A DNA stretch of 64,000 nt from Saccharothrix sp. ST-888 (GTDB taxonomy: Bacteria > Actinomycetota > Actinomycetes > Streptomycetales > Streptomycetaceae), in the NCBI RefSeq assembly GCF_000955975.1, contig NZ_JYJF01000020.1, positions 1 to 64,000 on the forward strand, read 5' to 3'. The position numbers were made by a program, and so were the translations under genes. Every line of letters starts with the position of its first letter. The stretch's first letter is position 1. Positions 16,896 to 25,037 of the stretch are shown here, in pieces. Below the pieces are notes generated by a model, which made no database searches, was not told the origin of the DNA, and saw only the letters and a list, made by a program, of their open reading frames with translations.

Positions 16896-18101
16896 TCAGA
16901 CCGAGCCGCCGTTGTGGAGGTGGAGGGCGCGGAGGGCCACCTCGGTCGCGAAGCGGTTGTCCGGGTCGGCGAGTTGGTCGCCGAAGGCGCGGTCGATCAG
17001 GCGCATCCGGTAGCGGACGGTCTGGGGGTGGACACCGAGGATCTCGGCCACCTGGCTTGCGGTGCCCCGGGTGGTGAGCCAGGTCCGCAGGGTATCGATC
17101 AGGCGGGTGCGCTGGGTGGGGGTGAGCCCGGCGAGCGGGCTGAGGTACTTCTTCGCCAGCTGGCGGACCAGTCCGGTGTCGCCCAGCAGCCAGAGCGGGA
17201 GTAGATGGTCCTCGCCGCGGGCGAGCGACTGGGGCGGGATGATGCCGGCCTCGGCCAGCGCCAGCGTCTGGCGGGCCCAGCGCAGCGAGTCGGCGGCGTC
17301 GCTGAGCGGGGTGGTGAGCCCGACCGCCGCCCGGCAGCCGGCGAGGGCCGCGGTCAGCGAGGCGACCCGGTCCTCGTCCAGCGGGCCGGGGACCAGCAGG
17401 TGCGGCTCCGGGTCGGCGAGGTCCAGCAGGATGTCCCGGTCGAGCGCCGCACGGGCGGGTTTGGCACCCGGGCTGAGCGCGATCATGGTGACCTCCTCGG
17501 GTAACGGCCAGGCGGCGTGCTCGGCGAGTTCGGCGAGCGCGCTGCGGGCGACCGAGGAGCCGGTGAGGATCCGGCGTAGCAGCCGTCGCCGCCGGTTGTC
17601 GGGCTCCTCGCCGAGTTCGGCCATCGCCTGCAGGTAGCCCTCGCGGGAGAGTTCGGCGATGTCGCCCATGTAGGCGAAGAGCGCGTCGGCGAAGGCCATC
17701 AGCACGGTGGCGGAGAGGTTGTAGCGCTTTCCGACGCTGCGGGCCCGGCGCAGCGCGACCTGGCAGCCGATCCGGTAGGCGTCCTGGAGCATGTCCAGGC
17801 TGCGTCCCTCGTACGCCTCGTAGCGGCCGAAGCGGCGGCACATCTCGTCGCGCAGCGAGGTGGTGGCGGTGGGGGCGGCGATCTGGTCGACGAAGGTGGC
17901 GATGTTCTGTTCGATGCCGACCCGGATCACCTTGGCGCTGGGGCCGCTGAGGAGCTCGGCGTACTCCGGGATGGCGGCGACGATCTCGGAGGCCATCTCC
18001 TTGAGCAGGCTCGGCAGTTCGGGTCGCATGATGGCGGCCAGCTCGCGCGGCACCGGTCCCAGCGGCTCGGCCAGCCGAGAGGTCTGCCGCACTCCGGCCA
18101 T
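16896..18101 (-). CDS. PucR family transcriptional regulator
   Basis: 401 aa. The C-terminal 60 residues hold the PucR helix-turn-helix: 'LIDTLRTWLTTRGTASQVAEILGVHPQTVRYRMRLIDRAFG', the 'HPQTVRYR' recognition helix being diagnostic (HTH_30/PucR C-terminal). The N-terminal half is all-helical, with 'RFGRYEAYEGRSLDMLQDAYRIG' resembling the RsbT-co-antagonist-like domain of PucR proteins, and the middle matches a GGDEF-like degenerate domain. The GGGGGA site before the ATG supports this start. It is divergent from the secreted-protein gene and mce operon, hence probably their activator (inference); inverted repeats lie in the shared region. Confidence 0.9.
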   Translation of the reverse strand: MAGVRQTSRLAEPLGPVPRELAAIMRPELPSLLKEMASEIVAAIPEYAELLSGPSAKVIRVGIEQNIATFVDQIAAPTATTSLRDEMCRRFGRYEAYEGRSLDMLQDAYRIGCQVALRRARSVGKRYNLSATVLMAFADALFAYMGDIAELSREGYLQAMAELGEEPDNRRRRLLRRILTGSSVARSALAELAEHAAWPLPEEVTMIALSPGAKPARAALDRDILLDLADPEPHLLVPGPLDEDRVASLTAALAGCRAAVGLTTPLSDAADSLRWARQTLALAEAGIIPPQSLARGEDHLLPLWLLGDTGLVRQLAKKYLSPLAGLTPTQRTRLIDTLRTWLTTRGTASQVAEILGVHPQTVRYRMRLIDRAFGDQLADPDNRFATEVALRALHLHNGGSV

Positions 18102-18188
18102 GGATGTCCCCCTGACTGTTCGGGTCCACGTGCGGGGCATCGGCCGGTCCGGGGGTGGGGAGCGCGGACCTGATCGGGCGCGTGCTGA

Positions 18189-18208
18189 CAACGTGGGGTG
18201 GTTCGTTG
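18189..18208. promoter_or_regulatory. inverted repeat in PucR upstream region
   Basis: CAACG (18189-18193) and CGTTG (18204-18208) flank a 10-bp spacer about 90 bp upstream of the PucR start codon. The same ACAACG half-site recurs at 18329-18334, upstream of the secreted-protein gene. A possible autoregulatory site, by eye only. Confidence 0.35.
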
Positions 18209-18325
18209 AAACATAGACCACAGCGGCCCGCAAGCGCAGTACCTGCGACACGGAAAGATGGTGCGCGATGTGGACCGGACGCGGTTCGTCCGGCGGCTCG
18301 CACCCGGATGGCGCGTACTCACCTG

Positions 18326-18443
18326 CGGACAACGTTGCTCCGGTTCCTTGTTGCTGCGGAGACAAGGAAATACCGGGCAGTAAGGACTGGCCGAGAATCT
18401 CTGCCGGGACTGTTGCAGGCCGGGTTACCCGTGCGTAGCGTCC
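18326..18443 (+). promoter_or_regulatory. promoter and operator region of the secreted-protein gene (copy A)
   Basis: A HrdB-like promoter is visible: -35 TTGCAG at 18413-18418, 17-bp spacer, -10 TAGCGT at 18436-18441. The box at 18424-18443 (GTTACCC..CGTAG.GTCC) agrees at 17 of 20 positions with 19484-19503 upstream of the mce operon. About 68 bp upstream lies CCTTGT-N10-ACAAGG (18346-18367), and before it the palindrome CAACGTTG flanked by CGGA/TCCG (18326-18342). The arrangement mirrors copy B and suggests a shared activator. Confidence 0.6.
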
Positions 18444-18593
18444 CCCATCAGCGAGTGCGGCCGACGGAATCGCCGCCGCGTTCCGGGAAGAACGATTTCC
18501 TGACCCGCAGCAGGTTTTCTTCGGGTAAACCACCGATCGAGATTTGGCAAGCGGGTCAACTTGAGCACGTCAACTCCAAGAAGGGAACGGCCC

Positions 18594-19217
18594 GTGCACA
18601 GGATCGGCAAGACCACCATCGCAGTGGCAGGCGCGCTCGTCGCGGCGGTCGGATTCGCGGCGAGCCCGGCCGCGGCGGCCGGGACGTGGACCGCGACCCC
18701 GGGCGGTGCGTGGACGGCGAAGGCGACCTCCCCGGTGCTGACCGACAACTCCACCGGCACCCAGCTGAACTGTTCCTCCTCCAGCGCTGCGGGCACTCTG
18801 CAGAGCGGTTCGGGCCTCTCCGGCACCGGGATATCCTCCATCACCTCGGTGGCCTGGGCCAGCTGCACCGGTCCGATCGGCATCACCTTCAGCGTCACCT
18901 CCCAGGGCACGCCGTGGGCGCTCAACGCCGTCAGCTACAACGCCACCACCGGTGTCACCACGGGAACGATCACCGGCGTGAAGGCCCACATCAGCGGCGC
19001 CGGCTGCACTGCGGACTTCGGCGGTGCGACGGCGGGCAGCACGGCCACCCTCAACGCCACCTACACCAACTCCACCAGGACGCTGGCCGTCAGCGGCGGC
19101 AACCTGCACGCCTACAACGTCTCCGGCAGCTGCCTCGGTCTGCTGAACAGCGGCGACGCGGCCACCTACACCGCCAAGTACGTCCTCAACTCGGCTCAGA
19201 CCATCACCTCGCCGTGA
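18594..19217 (+). CDS. secreted protein of unknown function, Ser/Thr/Gly-rich
   Basis: 207 aa. The GTG start has an AAGGGAA site about 7 bases upstream. A clear Sec signal peptide ('KTTIAVAGALVAAVGFAAS', cleavage after 'PAAAA' near residue 29) is followed by 'GTWTATPGGAWTAKATSPVL' and a beta-strand-like sequence rich in Thr, Ser, Gly and Ala. Four Cys residues at about equal spacing could form two disulphides. I do not recognise the family. The gene shares promoter architecture with the mce operon starting 385 bp downstream, so the product is probably exported when the Mce system is made. Confidence 0.82.
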   Translation: MHRIGKTTIAVAGALVAAVGFAASPAAAAGTWTATPGGAWTAKATSPVLTDNSTGTQLNCSSSSAAGTLQSGSGLSGTGISSITSVAWASCTGPIGITFSVTSQGTPWALNAVSYNATTGVTTGTITGVKAHISGAGCTADFGGATAGSTATLNATYTNSTRTLAVSGGNLHAYNVSGSCLGLLNSGDAATYTAKYVLNSAQTITSP

Positions 19218-19290
19218 CGCGAGTCGGCACACGGCTCGGCACACGGCTTGTGACGCGACTTGTGACGCGAGTCGTTACCGAGTCGTGAGC

Positions 19291-19306
19291 CCGGCCGGAA
19301 GGCCGG
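19291..19306 (+). terminator. short GGAA-loop hairpin after the secreted-protein gene
   Basis: CCGGCC (19291-19296) pairs with GGCCGG (19301-19306) around a GGAA loop, 74 bases after the stop codon. The stem is short, and just upstream (19215-19275) lie short direct repeats of GACGCGAGTC/GGCACACGGCT type. Terminator function is only a suggestion. Confidence 0.35.
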
Positions 19307-19380
19307 CCGAGAAGTGAGAGCTCGACCGTGGGGCTCTGCGGTCCGGATCGCCGGGCCGCAGGGCCCTGTCGGAATGCTCA

Positions 19381-19503
19381 GCGGAGGACAATCCTCCGCA
19401 GCTGATTTGTCATCGGTTGACAAAGAACAGCGGTCCCGGCGAACCCGCCGAACATTCCGGTGTGAGATCACTTGCCGCCGCTTGTTACCCGGACGTAGTG
19501 TCC
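19381..19503 (+). promoter_or_regulatory. promoter and operator region of the mce operon (copy B)
   Basis: -35 TTGCCG (19472-19477), 18-bp spacer, -10 TAGTGT (19496-19501) form a HrdB-like promoter about 100 bp before the first operon ATG. The box 19484-19503 matches copy A. About 69 bp upstream lies TTTGTCA-N5-TGACAAA (19406-19424), preceded by a perfect 8-bp inverted repeat GCGGAGGA-CAA-TCCTCCGC (19381-19399). Both copies share GACAA-type half-sites at matching distances, which fits an activator or repressor such as the adjacent PucR protein. Confidence 0.6.
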
Positions 19504-19601
19504 GGCCTCCCGAACGAGTTCGCCCCCGATTCCTTTATCCCGCCGTACGGTGCGGCGATTTCCCGCGCTCGTACGTCGAACCTGTCCGAGGAGTACGGCA
19601 C

Positions 19602-21197
19602 ATGAGGCATGCAGTCGGCCGGCGCCGCACCGCGCGGCCCGCAGTGGTCGCAGCGGCCATGCTGGCGGCGGGGCTTGTGCTGGCGCAGGTCGCGGTGGGG
19701 GAGCAGGACGGGAAGGTGTCCGCGTCGTACAGCTGCTCCCTGCCTTCGGGGGCGCAGCGGGTCACGGTCGGGTTCAGCCAGGCGTATCCGGCGGCGGCTT
19801 TCGGCCAACGGCAGGTACAGCCGGGGAAGTTGACGGTCACGGTGAGCCTCCCCCGGGAGGCGGTGGCGGCGCTGCTACCCGCCGGGGCCTCGGCGGTGGC
19901 GGCTTCGGGTGCGCTCACCGCGCTGATCTCGCAGGGGAGTTCGGTCCGGGAGGTGTCCTGGGGCGAACTGACGGCGGCCGAGGTGCCGGTGGCGGGCACG
20001 GGGGAGCTGACGTTCACCCTGAGCGGTCCGGTGCCCTCGGTGACGGCGGCGGACGGCGCGGGGTCGGTGGGTTTCGCGGCGGGCGAGCTCCGGCTGGAGC
20101 TGCGGGCCGGGCAGGCGGCCGGAAGCGGGATCCCGGTCACCTGTGCACCGCCTGCGGGTGCGGCGGCCGTGCTCGGGACGGTACCGGTGGGCTCGTCGTC
20201 GGCCGATCCCTCGTCCGGCCCGTCGGCGGGGGCGAGCGGGGCGACCGGCCGGAGCCCGAGCCGGAGCCCGAGCCCGGGGCTGAGTTCGAGTCCGGGAGTG
20301 ACCGCGCCGTCCGGTCCGGCGCCGGCCCCGGGTGCGGCGCGCGGGGCAGTCCCGGTCCGGCCGGCGGATGCGACACCGGAGGACTGCCAGCCGGTGCCGA
20401 CCGCCGCGCTGGACCCGGAGTTCCTGCCGCCGCTGCCCGATCCCGAGCACGACAAGGTCTTCCCGGCGCCGGGGTCCCCGCCGATGCCCGAGAACGCGGC
20501 CTGCGGCTATGCGGTCGGCTACGCCAACATCACCAAGCTCGGCCAGGCTTCGCTCATCAACGATCCGGCGGCCTCCCCGGCGCTGGTCCGGGTCAACGCG
20601 AGCCGCCGGCTGGCGTTCCAGAACCTGGACGACTACCCGCACTACATGGAGGTCGACTCGGTCGGGTCGCTGCAACTGCCCGCGGCCCGGGCGACGTTCC
20701 TGACCTACGGCTTCATGCCGACCACCGCGAAGCTGGAGTTGAAACCGGTCGGCGGGCTGACCATCGTCGCGATCGGGAACGCCTTCTGGAACGAGCCGAT
20801 CGAGTTCGCCATCTACGGCTACCAGTCGATGCGGATCTCCGATGTGAAGATCAACGGGACGCCGCTGGACGTGGGTCCCGACTGCACGACGGCCCAGCCG
20901 GTCAAGCTGGCCCTGCGCGGACGGCAGGACAGCTTCCTGCCGGGCGGCGGGGACGGCAAGCCGGACTACTCGCTGCAGGGCGGCGGCCCGATCTCCCAGA
21001 AGGACCTCTACATTCCGCCCTTCACCGGTTGCGGCACCGGCGGTGACAACCTCGATGCCCTGTTCACGGCGGCGGTTTCGGGGCCGGACAACTCGCTGAA
21101 CCTGGAGCAGGGCCCGCTCTGCTTCCCCTCGACCGATGACCCGTCGGACCCCAAGTGCGCGCCGGTCGTGATGCCGTCGCTGCCCCATCGCCGGTGA
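19602..21197 (+). CDS. large secreted protein, DUF6801-like, first gene of the mce operon
   Basis: 531 aa. A GAGGAG site precedes the ATG. Signal peptide: 'RPAVVAAAMLAAGLVLAQVA', cleavage near residue 32. Residues 35-190 ('VSASYSCSLPSG...') resemble the DUF6801 domain found in actinobacterial exported proteins. A low-complexity Ser/Pro/Gly/Ala linker follows (about 195-250), then a C-terminal domain of 280 residues rich in Asp, Pro, aromatic residues and Cys ('EDCQPVPTAALDPEFLPPLP', 'ACGYAVGYANITKLGQASL'). It ends 13 bases before the Mce ATPase start, so it is co-transcribed. It may be a cell-surface lipid- or steroid-handling partner of the importer (inference); function unknown. Confidence 0.8.
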   Translation: MRHAVGRRRTARPAVVAAAMLAAGLVLAQVAVGEQDGKVSASYSCSLPSGAQRVTVGFSQAYPAAAFGQRQVQPGKLTVTVSLPREAVAALLPAGASAVAASGALTALISQGSSVREVSWGELTAAEVPVAGTGELTFTLSGPVPSVTAADGAGSVGFAAGELRLELRAGQAAGSGIPVTCAPPAGAAAVLGTVPVGSSSADPSSGPSAGASGATGRSPSRSPSPGLSSSPGVTAPSGPAPAPGAARGAVPVRPADATPEDCQPVPTAALDPEFLPPLPDPEHDKVFPAPGSPPMPENAACGYAVGYANITKLGQASLINDPAASPALVRVNASRRLAFQNLDDYPHYMEVDSVGSLQLPAARATFLTYGFMPTTAKLELKPVGGLTIVAIGNAFWNEPIEFAIYGYQSMRISDVKINGTPLDVGPDCTTAQPVKLALRGRQDSFLPGGGDGKPDYSLQGGGPISQKDLYIPPFTGCGTGGDNLDALFTAAVSGPDNSLNLEQGPLCFPSTDDPSDPKCAPVVMPSLPHRR

Positions 21198-21210
21198 CCA
21201 GGGAGGTGCC

Positions 21211-22173
21211 ATGGGAATCGAAGTCGTCGTCGAGGGCCTGACGAAGTCCTTCGGCGGACAGACCGTCTGGCAGGACGTGACGCTCACCCTGCCGCCCGGT
21301 GAGGTCAGCGTGATGCTCGGCCCCTCGGGCACCGGCAAGACCGTGTTCCTGAAGTCGGTGATCGGCCTGCTCAAGCCCGAGCGGGGCCGGGTGCTGGTCA
21401 ACGGGGTGGACATGGTGCGCAGTCCCGAGCAGGACATCTTCGAGGCCCGCAAGCTGTTCGGGCTGATGTTCCAGGACGGCGCGCTGTTCGGGTCGATGAA
21501 CCTCTTCGACAACGTCGCCTTCCCGCTGCGGGAGCACACCCGCAAGAAGGAGACGGAGATCCGCCGGATCGTGATGGAGCGGATGGAGATGGTCGGCCTG
21601 GTCGGCGCGGAGGCCAAACTGCCCGGGGAGATCTCCGGCGGGATGCGCAAACGCGCGGGGCTGGCACGGGCGCTGGTGCTCGATCCGCAGATCGTGCTGT
21701 GCGACGAGCCGGACTCGGGGCTCGACCCGGTGCGCACCTCGTACCTGTCGCAGCTGCTGATCGACCTGAACGCGCAGACCGACGCCACCATGCTGATCGT
21801 CACCCACAACCTGGACATCGCCGCCACCGTGCCCGACAACCTGGGCATGCTGTTCCGGCGGAACCTGGTCGGCTTCGGGCCCCGGGAGCTGCTGCTGACC
21901 AGCGAGGAGCCGGTGGTGCAGCAGTTCCTCAGCGGACGCCGGGCCGGACCGATCGGGATGTCGGAGGAGAAGGACCAGGCGACGCTCGCGCTGGAGCGGC
22001 GCAGCGGGGAGCCCGCGATCGAGGCCCGCCCGGTCGCCGCCCAGTTGCAGCCCTCGCCGGGACTGCCCGAGCGCCGTGCGGTGCAGCAGCGGCGGCAGCG
22101 CGTCCTGGCGATGTGGGACCAGCTCACCCCCGCCGCCCGGCGCGCGGTCCAGGCACAGGGGGAGCCGGTATGA
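21211..22173 (+). CDS. mkl: Mce-system ABC transporter ATPase (Mkl/MceG, MlaF-like)
   Basis: 320 aa. It energises lipid import through YrbE permeases and Mce proteins. Walker A 'GPSGTGKT' (37-44), signature 'ISGGMRKRAGLARA' (141-154) and Walker B 'IVLCDEPDSGLDPV' (161-174) are intact; 'ISGGM' rather than 'LSGGQ' is characteristic of the MlaF/Mkl branch. A C-terminal extension of about 75 residues beyond the ATPase fold is typical of actinobacterial Mkl. The stop overlaps the next start (ATGA). In mycobacteria Mkl is encoded apart from mce operons; in streptomycetes it sits at the head, as here. Confidence 0.94.
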   Translation: MGIEVVVEGLTKSFGGQTVWQDVTLTLPPGEVSVMLGPSGTGKTVFLKSVIGLLKPERGRVLVNGVDMVRSPEQDIFEARKLFGLMFQDGALFGSMNLFDNVAFPLREHTRKKETEIRRIVMERMEMVGLVGAEAKLPGEISGGMRKRAGLARALVLDPQIVLCDEPDSGLDPVRTSYLSQLLIDLNAQTDATMLIVTHNLDIAATVPDNLGMLFRRNLVGFGPRELLLTSEEPVVQQFLSGRRAGPIGMSEEKDQATLALERRSGEPAIEARPVAAQLQPSPGLPERRAVQQRRQRVLAMWDQLTPAARRAVQAQGEPV

Positions 22174-22952
22174 GCCTGCCCGGGATCCCGCTGACCGGCG
22201 CGCTGCGCGAGACCGGACGGCTGTTCGCGCTCTCCGCGACCACCGTCCGGGACACCTTCCGGCGGCCGTTCCAGGTGCGCGAGCTGATCGAGCAGTTCTG
22301 GTTCGTCGCCAGCGTGACCATCCTGCCGGCCGCGCTGGTGTCGATCCCGTTCGGTGCCGTGATCGCCCTCCAGGTCGGCTCCCTGGCACAGCAGTTGGGG
22401 GCGCAGTCGTTCACCGGCGGCGCCAGTGTGCTGGCGGTGATCCAGCAGGCCAGCCCGCTGATCGTGGCCCTGCTGATCGCGGGCGCGGGCGGCTCGGCGA
22501 TCTGTGCCGACCTCGGCTCCCGGAAGATCCGCGAGGAGCTGGACGCGATGGAGGTGATGGGCGTCTCGCCGATCCAGCGGCTCATCGTGCCGCGGGTGCT
22601 GGCGACCATGCTGGTGGCCGTCCTGCTCAACGGCCTGGTCTCGGTGGTCGGCACGCTCGGCGGCTACTTCTTCAACGTGATCCTCCAGCACGGCACCCCG
22701 GGCGCGTACCTGTCCAGCTTCTCCGCCCTCGCCCAGCTGCCCGACCTGTACATCAGCGAGTTCAAGGCCCTGGTCTTCGGCTTCATCGCGGGTGTGGTCG
22801 CCGCCTACCGGGGCCTCAACCCCAAGGGCGGCCCGAAGGGGGTCGGGGACGCGGTCAACCAGTCGGTGGTGATCACCTTCCTGCTGCTCTTCCTGGTGAA
22901 CACCGTACTGACCGCCCTCTACCTGCAACTCGTCCCGCAGAAGGGGGCCTGA
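22170..22952 (+). CDS. yrbEA: YrbE-type permease A (MlaE family)
   Basis: 260 aa with five to six hydrophobic segments. The MlaE signature region 'ICADLGSRKIREELDAMEVMGVSPIQRLIVPR' with the conserved Glu-Glu-(x)-D-A-M motif faces the ATPase. 'PFGAVIALQVGSLAQQLGAQ' and the C-terminal 'RGLNPKGGPKGVGDAVNQSV' are typical. The start overlaps the ATPase stop by 4 bases. It forms a heterodimeric inner-membrane channel with the next protein. Confidence 0.93.
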   Translation: MSLPGIPLTGALRETGRLFALSATTVRDTFRRPFQVRELIEQFWFVASVTILPAALVSIPFGAVIALQVGSLAQQLGAQSFTGGASVLAVIQQASPLIVALLIAGAGGSAICADLGSRKIREELDAMEVMGVSPIQRLIVPRVLATMLVAVLLNGLVSVVGTLGGYFFNVILQHGTPGAYLSSFSALAQLPDLYISEFKALVFGFIAGVVAAYRGLNPKGGPKGVGDAVNQSVVITFLLLFLVNTVLTALYLQLVPQKGA

Positions 22953-22956
22953 GCCG

Positions 22957-23799
22957 ATGAGCCTGCTCGACCGCGACAAGCCCGCGGCCCGGGTGCGCCG
23001 GCCACTGGCCTGGCTGGACGAGACCGGTGACCACCTGCTCTTCCACCTCGCCGCGGTGCTCTGGATTCCGCGCACCCTGCACCGGTACCTCAGGGAGGTG
23101 CAACGCCTGCTCGCCGAGGTCGCGTTCGGCAGCGGCGGCCTCGGCGTCATCGGCGGCACCGTCGGCGTGATGATCGGGATGACCGCCGCCACCGGCACCG
23201 TGGTCGGCCTCCAGGGCTATGCGGCGATGAACCAGCTCGGCACCACCGCGTTCACCGGCTTCATCTCCGCCTACTTCAACACCCGTGAGATCGCCCCGCT
23301 GGTCGCCGGCCTCGCCCTCTCCGCCACCGTCGGCGCGGGCTTCACCGCGCAGCTCGGCGCGATGCGGATCAACGAGGAGGTGGACGCCCTGGAGGGAATG
23401 GGTATCCGCAGCCTGCCGTACCTGGTCAGCACCAGGATCATCGCGGGCGTGGTCGCGCTCGTGCCGCTGTACGGGGTGGGGCTGCTGAGTTCGTACGTCG
23501 CCTCGCGCTTCGTCACCGTCTTCGTCAACGGCCAGTCGCAGGGCACCTACGACCACTACTTCAACCTCTTCCTCTCCCCGTCCGACGTGCTGCTCTCCAC
23601 CCTCAAGGTGCTGATCTTCAGCGTGATCGTGATCCTTGCGCACTGCTACTACGGCTACCACGCCAAGGGCGGCCCGGCCGGGGTCGGCGTCGCCGTCGGG
23701 CGGTCCGTGCGGAACGCGATCGTGATCATCAGCATCACCGACTTCCTGCTCAGCCTGGCCATCTGGGGTGCCACCACCACCGTGCGGGTGGCCGGATGA
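22957..23799 (+). CDS. yrbEB: YrbE-type permease B (MlaE family)
   Basis: 280 aa. 'GAGFTAQLGAMRINEEVDALEGMGIRSLPYLVSTR' is the MlaE core with the conserved 'EEVDALE' ATPase-contact motif, followed by 'YHAKGGPAGVGVAVGRSVRN' at the C-terminal end. About five membrane segments. The gene starts 4 bases after yrbEA and overlaps mceA by 4 bases. It is the second half of the permease pair. Confidence 0.93.
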   Translation: MSLLDRDKPAARVRRPLAWLDETGDHLLFHLAAVLWIPRTLHRYLREVQRLLAEVAFGSGGLGVIGGTVGVMIGMTAATGTVVGLQGYAAMNQLGTTAFTGFISAYFNTREIAPLVAGLALSATVGAGFTAQLGAMRINEEVDALEGMGIRSLPYLVSTRIIAGVVALVPLYGVGLLSSYVASRFVTVFVNGQSQGTYDHYFNLFLSPSDVLLSTLKVLIFSVIVILAHCYYGYHAKGGPAGVGVAVGRSVRNAIVIISITDFLLSLAIWGATTTVRVAG

Positions 23800-25037
23800 A
23801 CGCGCCCCGGGGCGGCGTCGCACGCCGCAGAACGGCCGGGGTGGCGTTCCTGATGGCACCCGTCCTGCTGGCCTGGCTGGCCGTCGCCGTCTACGACAAG
23901 GACTTCACCGACAGCGACACCGTCGTGGTGGAGACCGGCAGCATCGGCAACGAGATGCACCTGGGCGCCGACGTGAAGCTGCGCGGCGTCGTGGTCGGCC
24001 AGGTCCGGAAGATCAGCGCGGACGGCGACGGCGCACGGCTCACCCTCGCCATCGACCCCGCCAGGATCGGGCGGATACCCGCCGACGTCAGCGCCCAGAT
24101 GCTGCCCACCACCCTGTTCGGCGAGCGCTTCGTCGCGCTCGTCCCGGGCGGGACCTCCGGCGGCCGCGCGCTCGCGGCGGGCGCCACCATCGGGCAGGAC
24201 CGCTCCTCCGACGCCGTCGAACTCCAGCAGGTGCTCGACCACCTGCTGCCGCTGCTCACCGCCGTCCAGCCGCAGAAGCTGGCCGCCACGCTGAACGCCG
24301 TCGCCACCGCACTCGACGGCCGGGGCAGCCAACTGGGCGAAACCCTGAGGCAGTTGGACTCCTACCTGCAGAAGCTCAACCCCGAACTGCCCGCCCTCAC
24401 CGACGACATCCAGCAGCTGGTCAAGGTCAGCCAGGTCTACGGCGACGCCGCGCCCGAGATCGTCCAGGCACTCACCGACCTCACCCGCACCAGCGGCACC
24501 ATCGCGGAACAGCAGGCGAACCTCGACACCCTGTACGGCCGGACCACGGGCACCGCACAGGAGTTGACCTCCTTCCTGCAACGCAACAAGGACAACCTGA
24601 TCCGCCTGACCACCGACAGCAGGGCCACGCTCCAACTCCTGGCGAAGTACGCGCCGTCCTTCCCCTGCACCCTGCAGACCCTCGCCGACTTCGTCCCCGT
24701 CATGGACAAGGCCCTCGGCAAGGGCACCGACGAGCCGGGACTGCACGTCACCGTCAGCACCGTCGCCTCGCGCGGCGCCTACCAGGCCGGCCGGGATACC
24801 CCCGTGTACCGGGCGACCGGCGGACCGCACTGCTACGCCCTGCCCTACACCGGGCGCACCGTCGCACCCACCCCGGCGGCCGACCAGACCCTCGGACTGC
24901 CCAACTCCCCGCAGGAGAACCAGCTGGTGAACGAGCTCCTGGCCCCCGGGATGAACGCGAAGGCAGCGGACCTGCCCGACTGGAGCAGCCTGCTGCTCGG
25001 GCCCGTGCTGCGCGGCGCGGAGGTGACCCTGAAGTGA
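23796..25037 (+). CDS. mceA: MceA-type MCE/MlaD domain protein
   Basis: 413 aa. It has one N-terminal membrane helix ('TAGVAFLMAPVLLAWLAVAV'), then the MlaD/MCE domain 'DTVVVETGSIGNEMHLGADVKLRGVVVGQVRKIS' (about 45-125), a long helical stretch that in Mce proteins forms the needle or tube, and a Cys-containing C-terminal region ('GPHCYALPYTG'). It is exported, anchored by its N-terminal helix, and probably shuttles lipid from the cell surface to YrbE. It overlaps both neighbours by 4 bases. Confidence 0.92.
   Translation: MNAPRGGVARRRTAGVAFLMAPVLLAWLAVAVYDKDFTDSDTVVVETGSIGNEMHLGADVKLRGVVVGQVRKISADGDGARLTLAIDPARIGRIPADVSAQMLPTTLFGERFVALVPGGTSGGRALAAGATIGQDRSSDAVELQQVLDHLLPLLTAVQPQKLAATLNAVATALDGRGSQLGETLRQLDSYLQKLNPELPALTDDIQQLVKVSQVYGDAAPEIVQALTDLTRTSGTIAEQQANLDTLYGRTTGTAQELTSFLQRNKDNLIRLTTDSRATLQLLAKYAPSFPCTLQTLADFVPVMDKALGKGTDEPGLHVTVSTVASRGAYQAGRDTPVYRATGGPHCYALPYTGRTVAPTPAADQTLGLPNSPQENQLVNELLAPGMNAKAADLPDWSSLLLGPVLRGAEVTLK

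Noticed and set aside
19875..23198. 1107-codon minus-strand frame opposite the DUF6801-like protein and Mce ATPase
   Set aside because: Mirror image of the coding strand codons; low-complexity and no recognisable domain.
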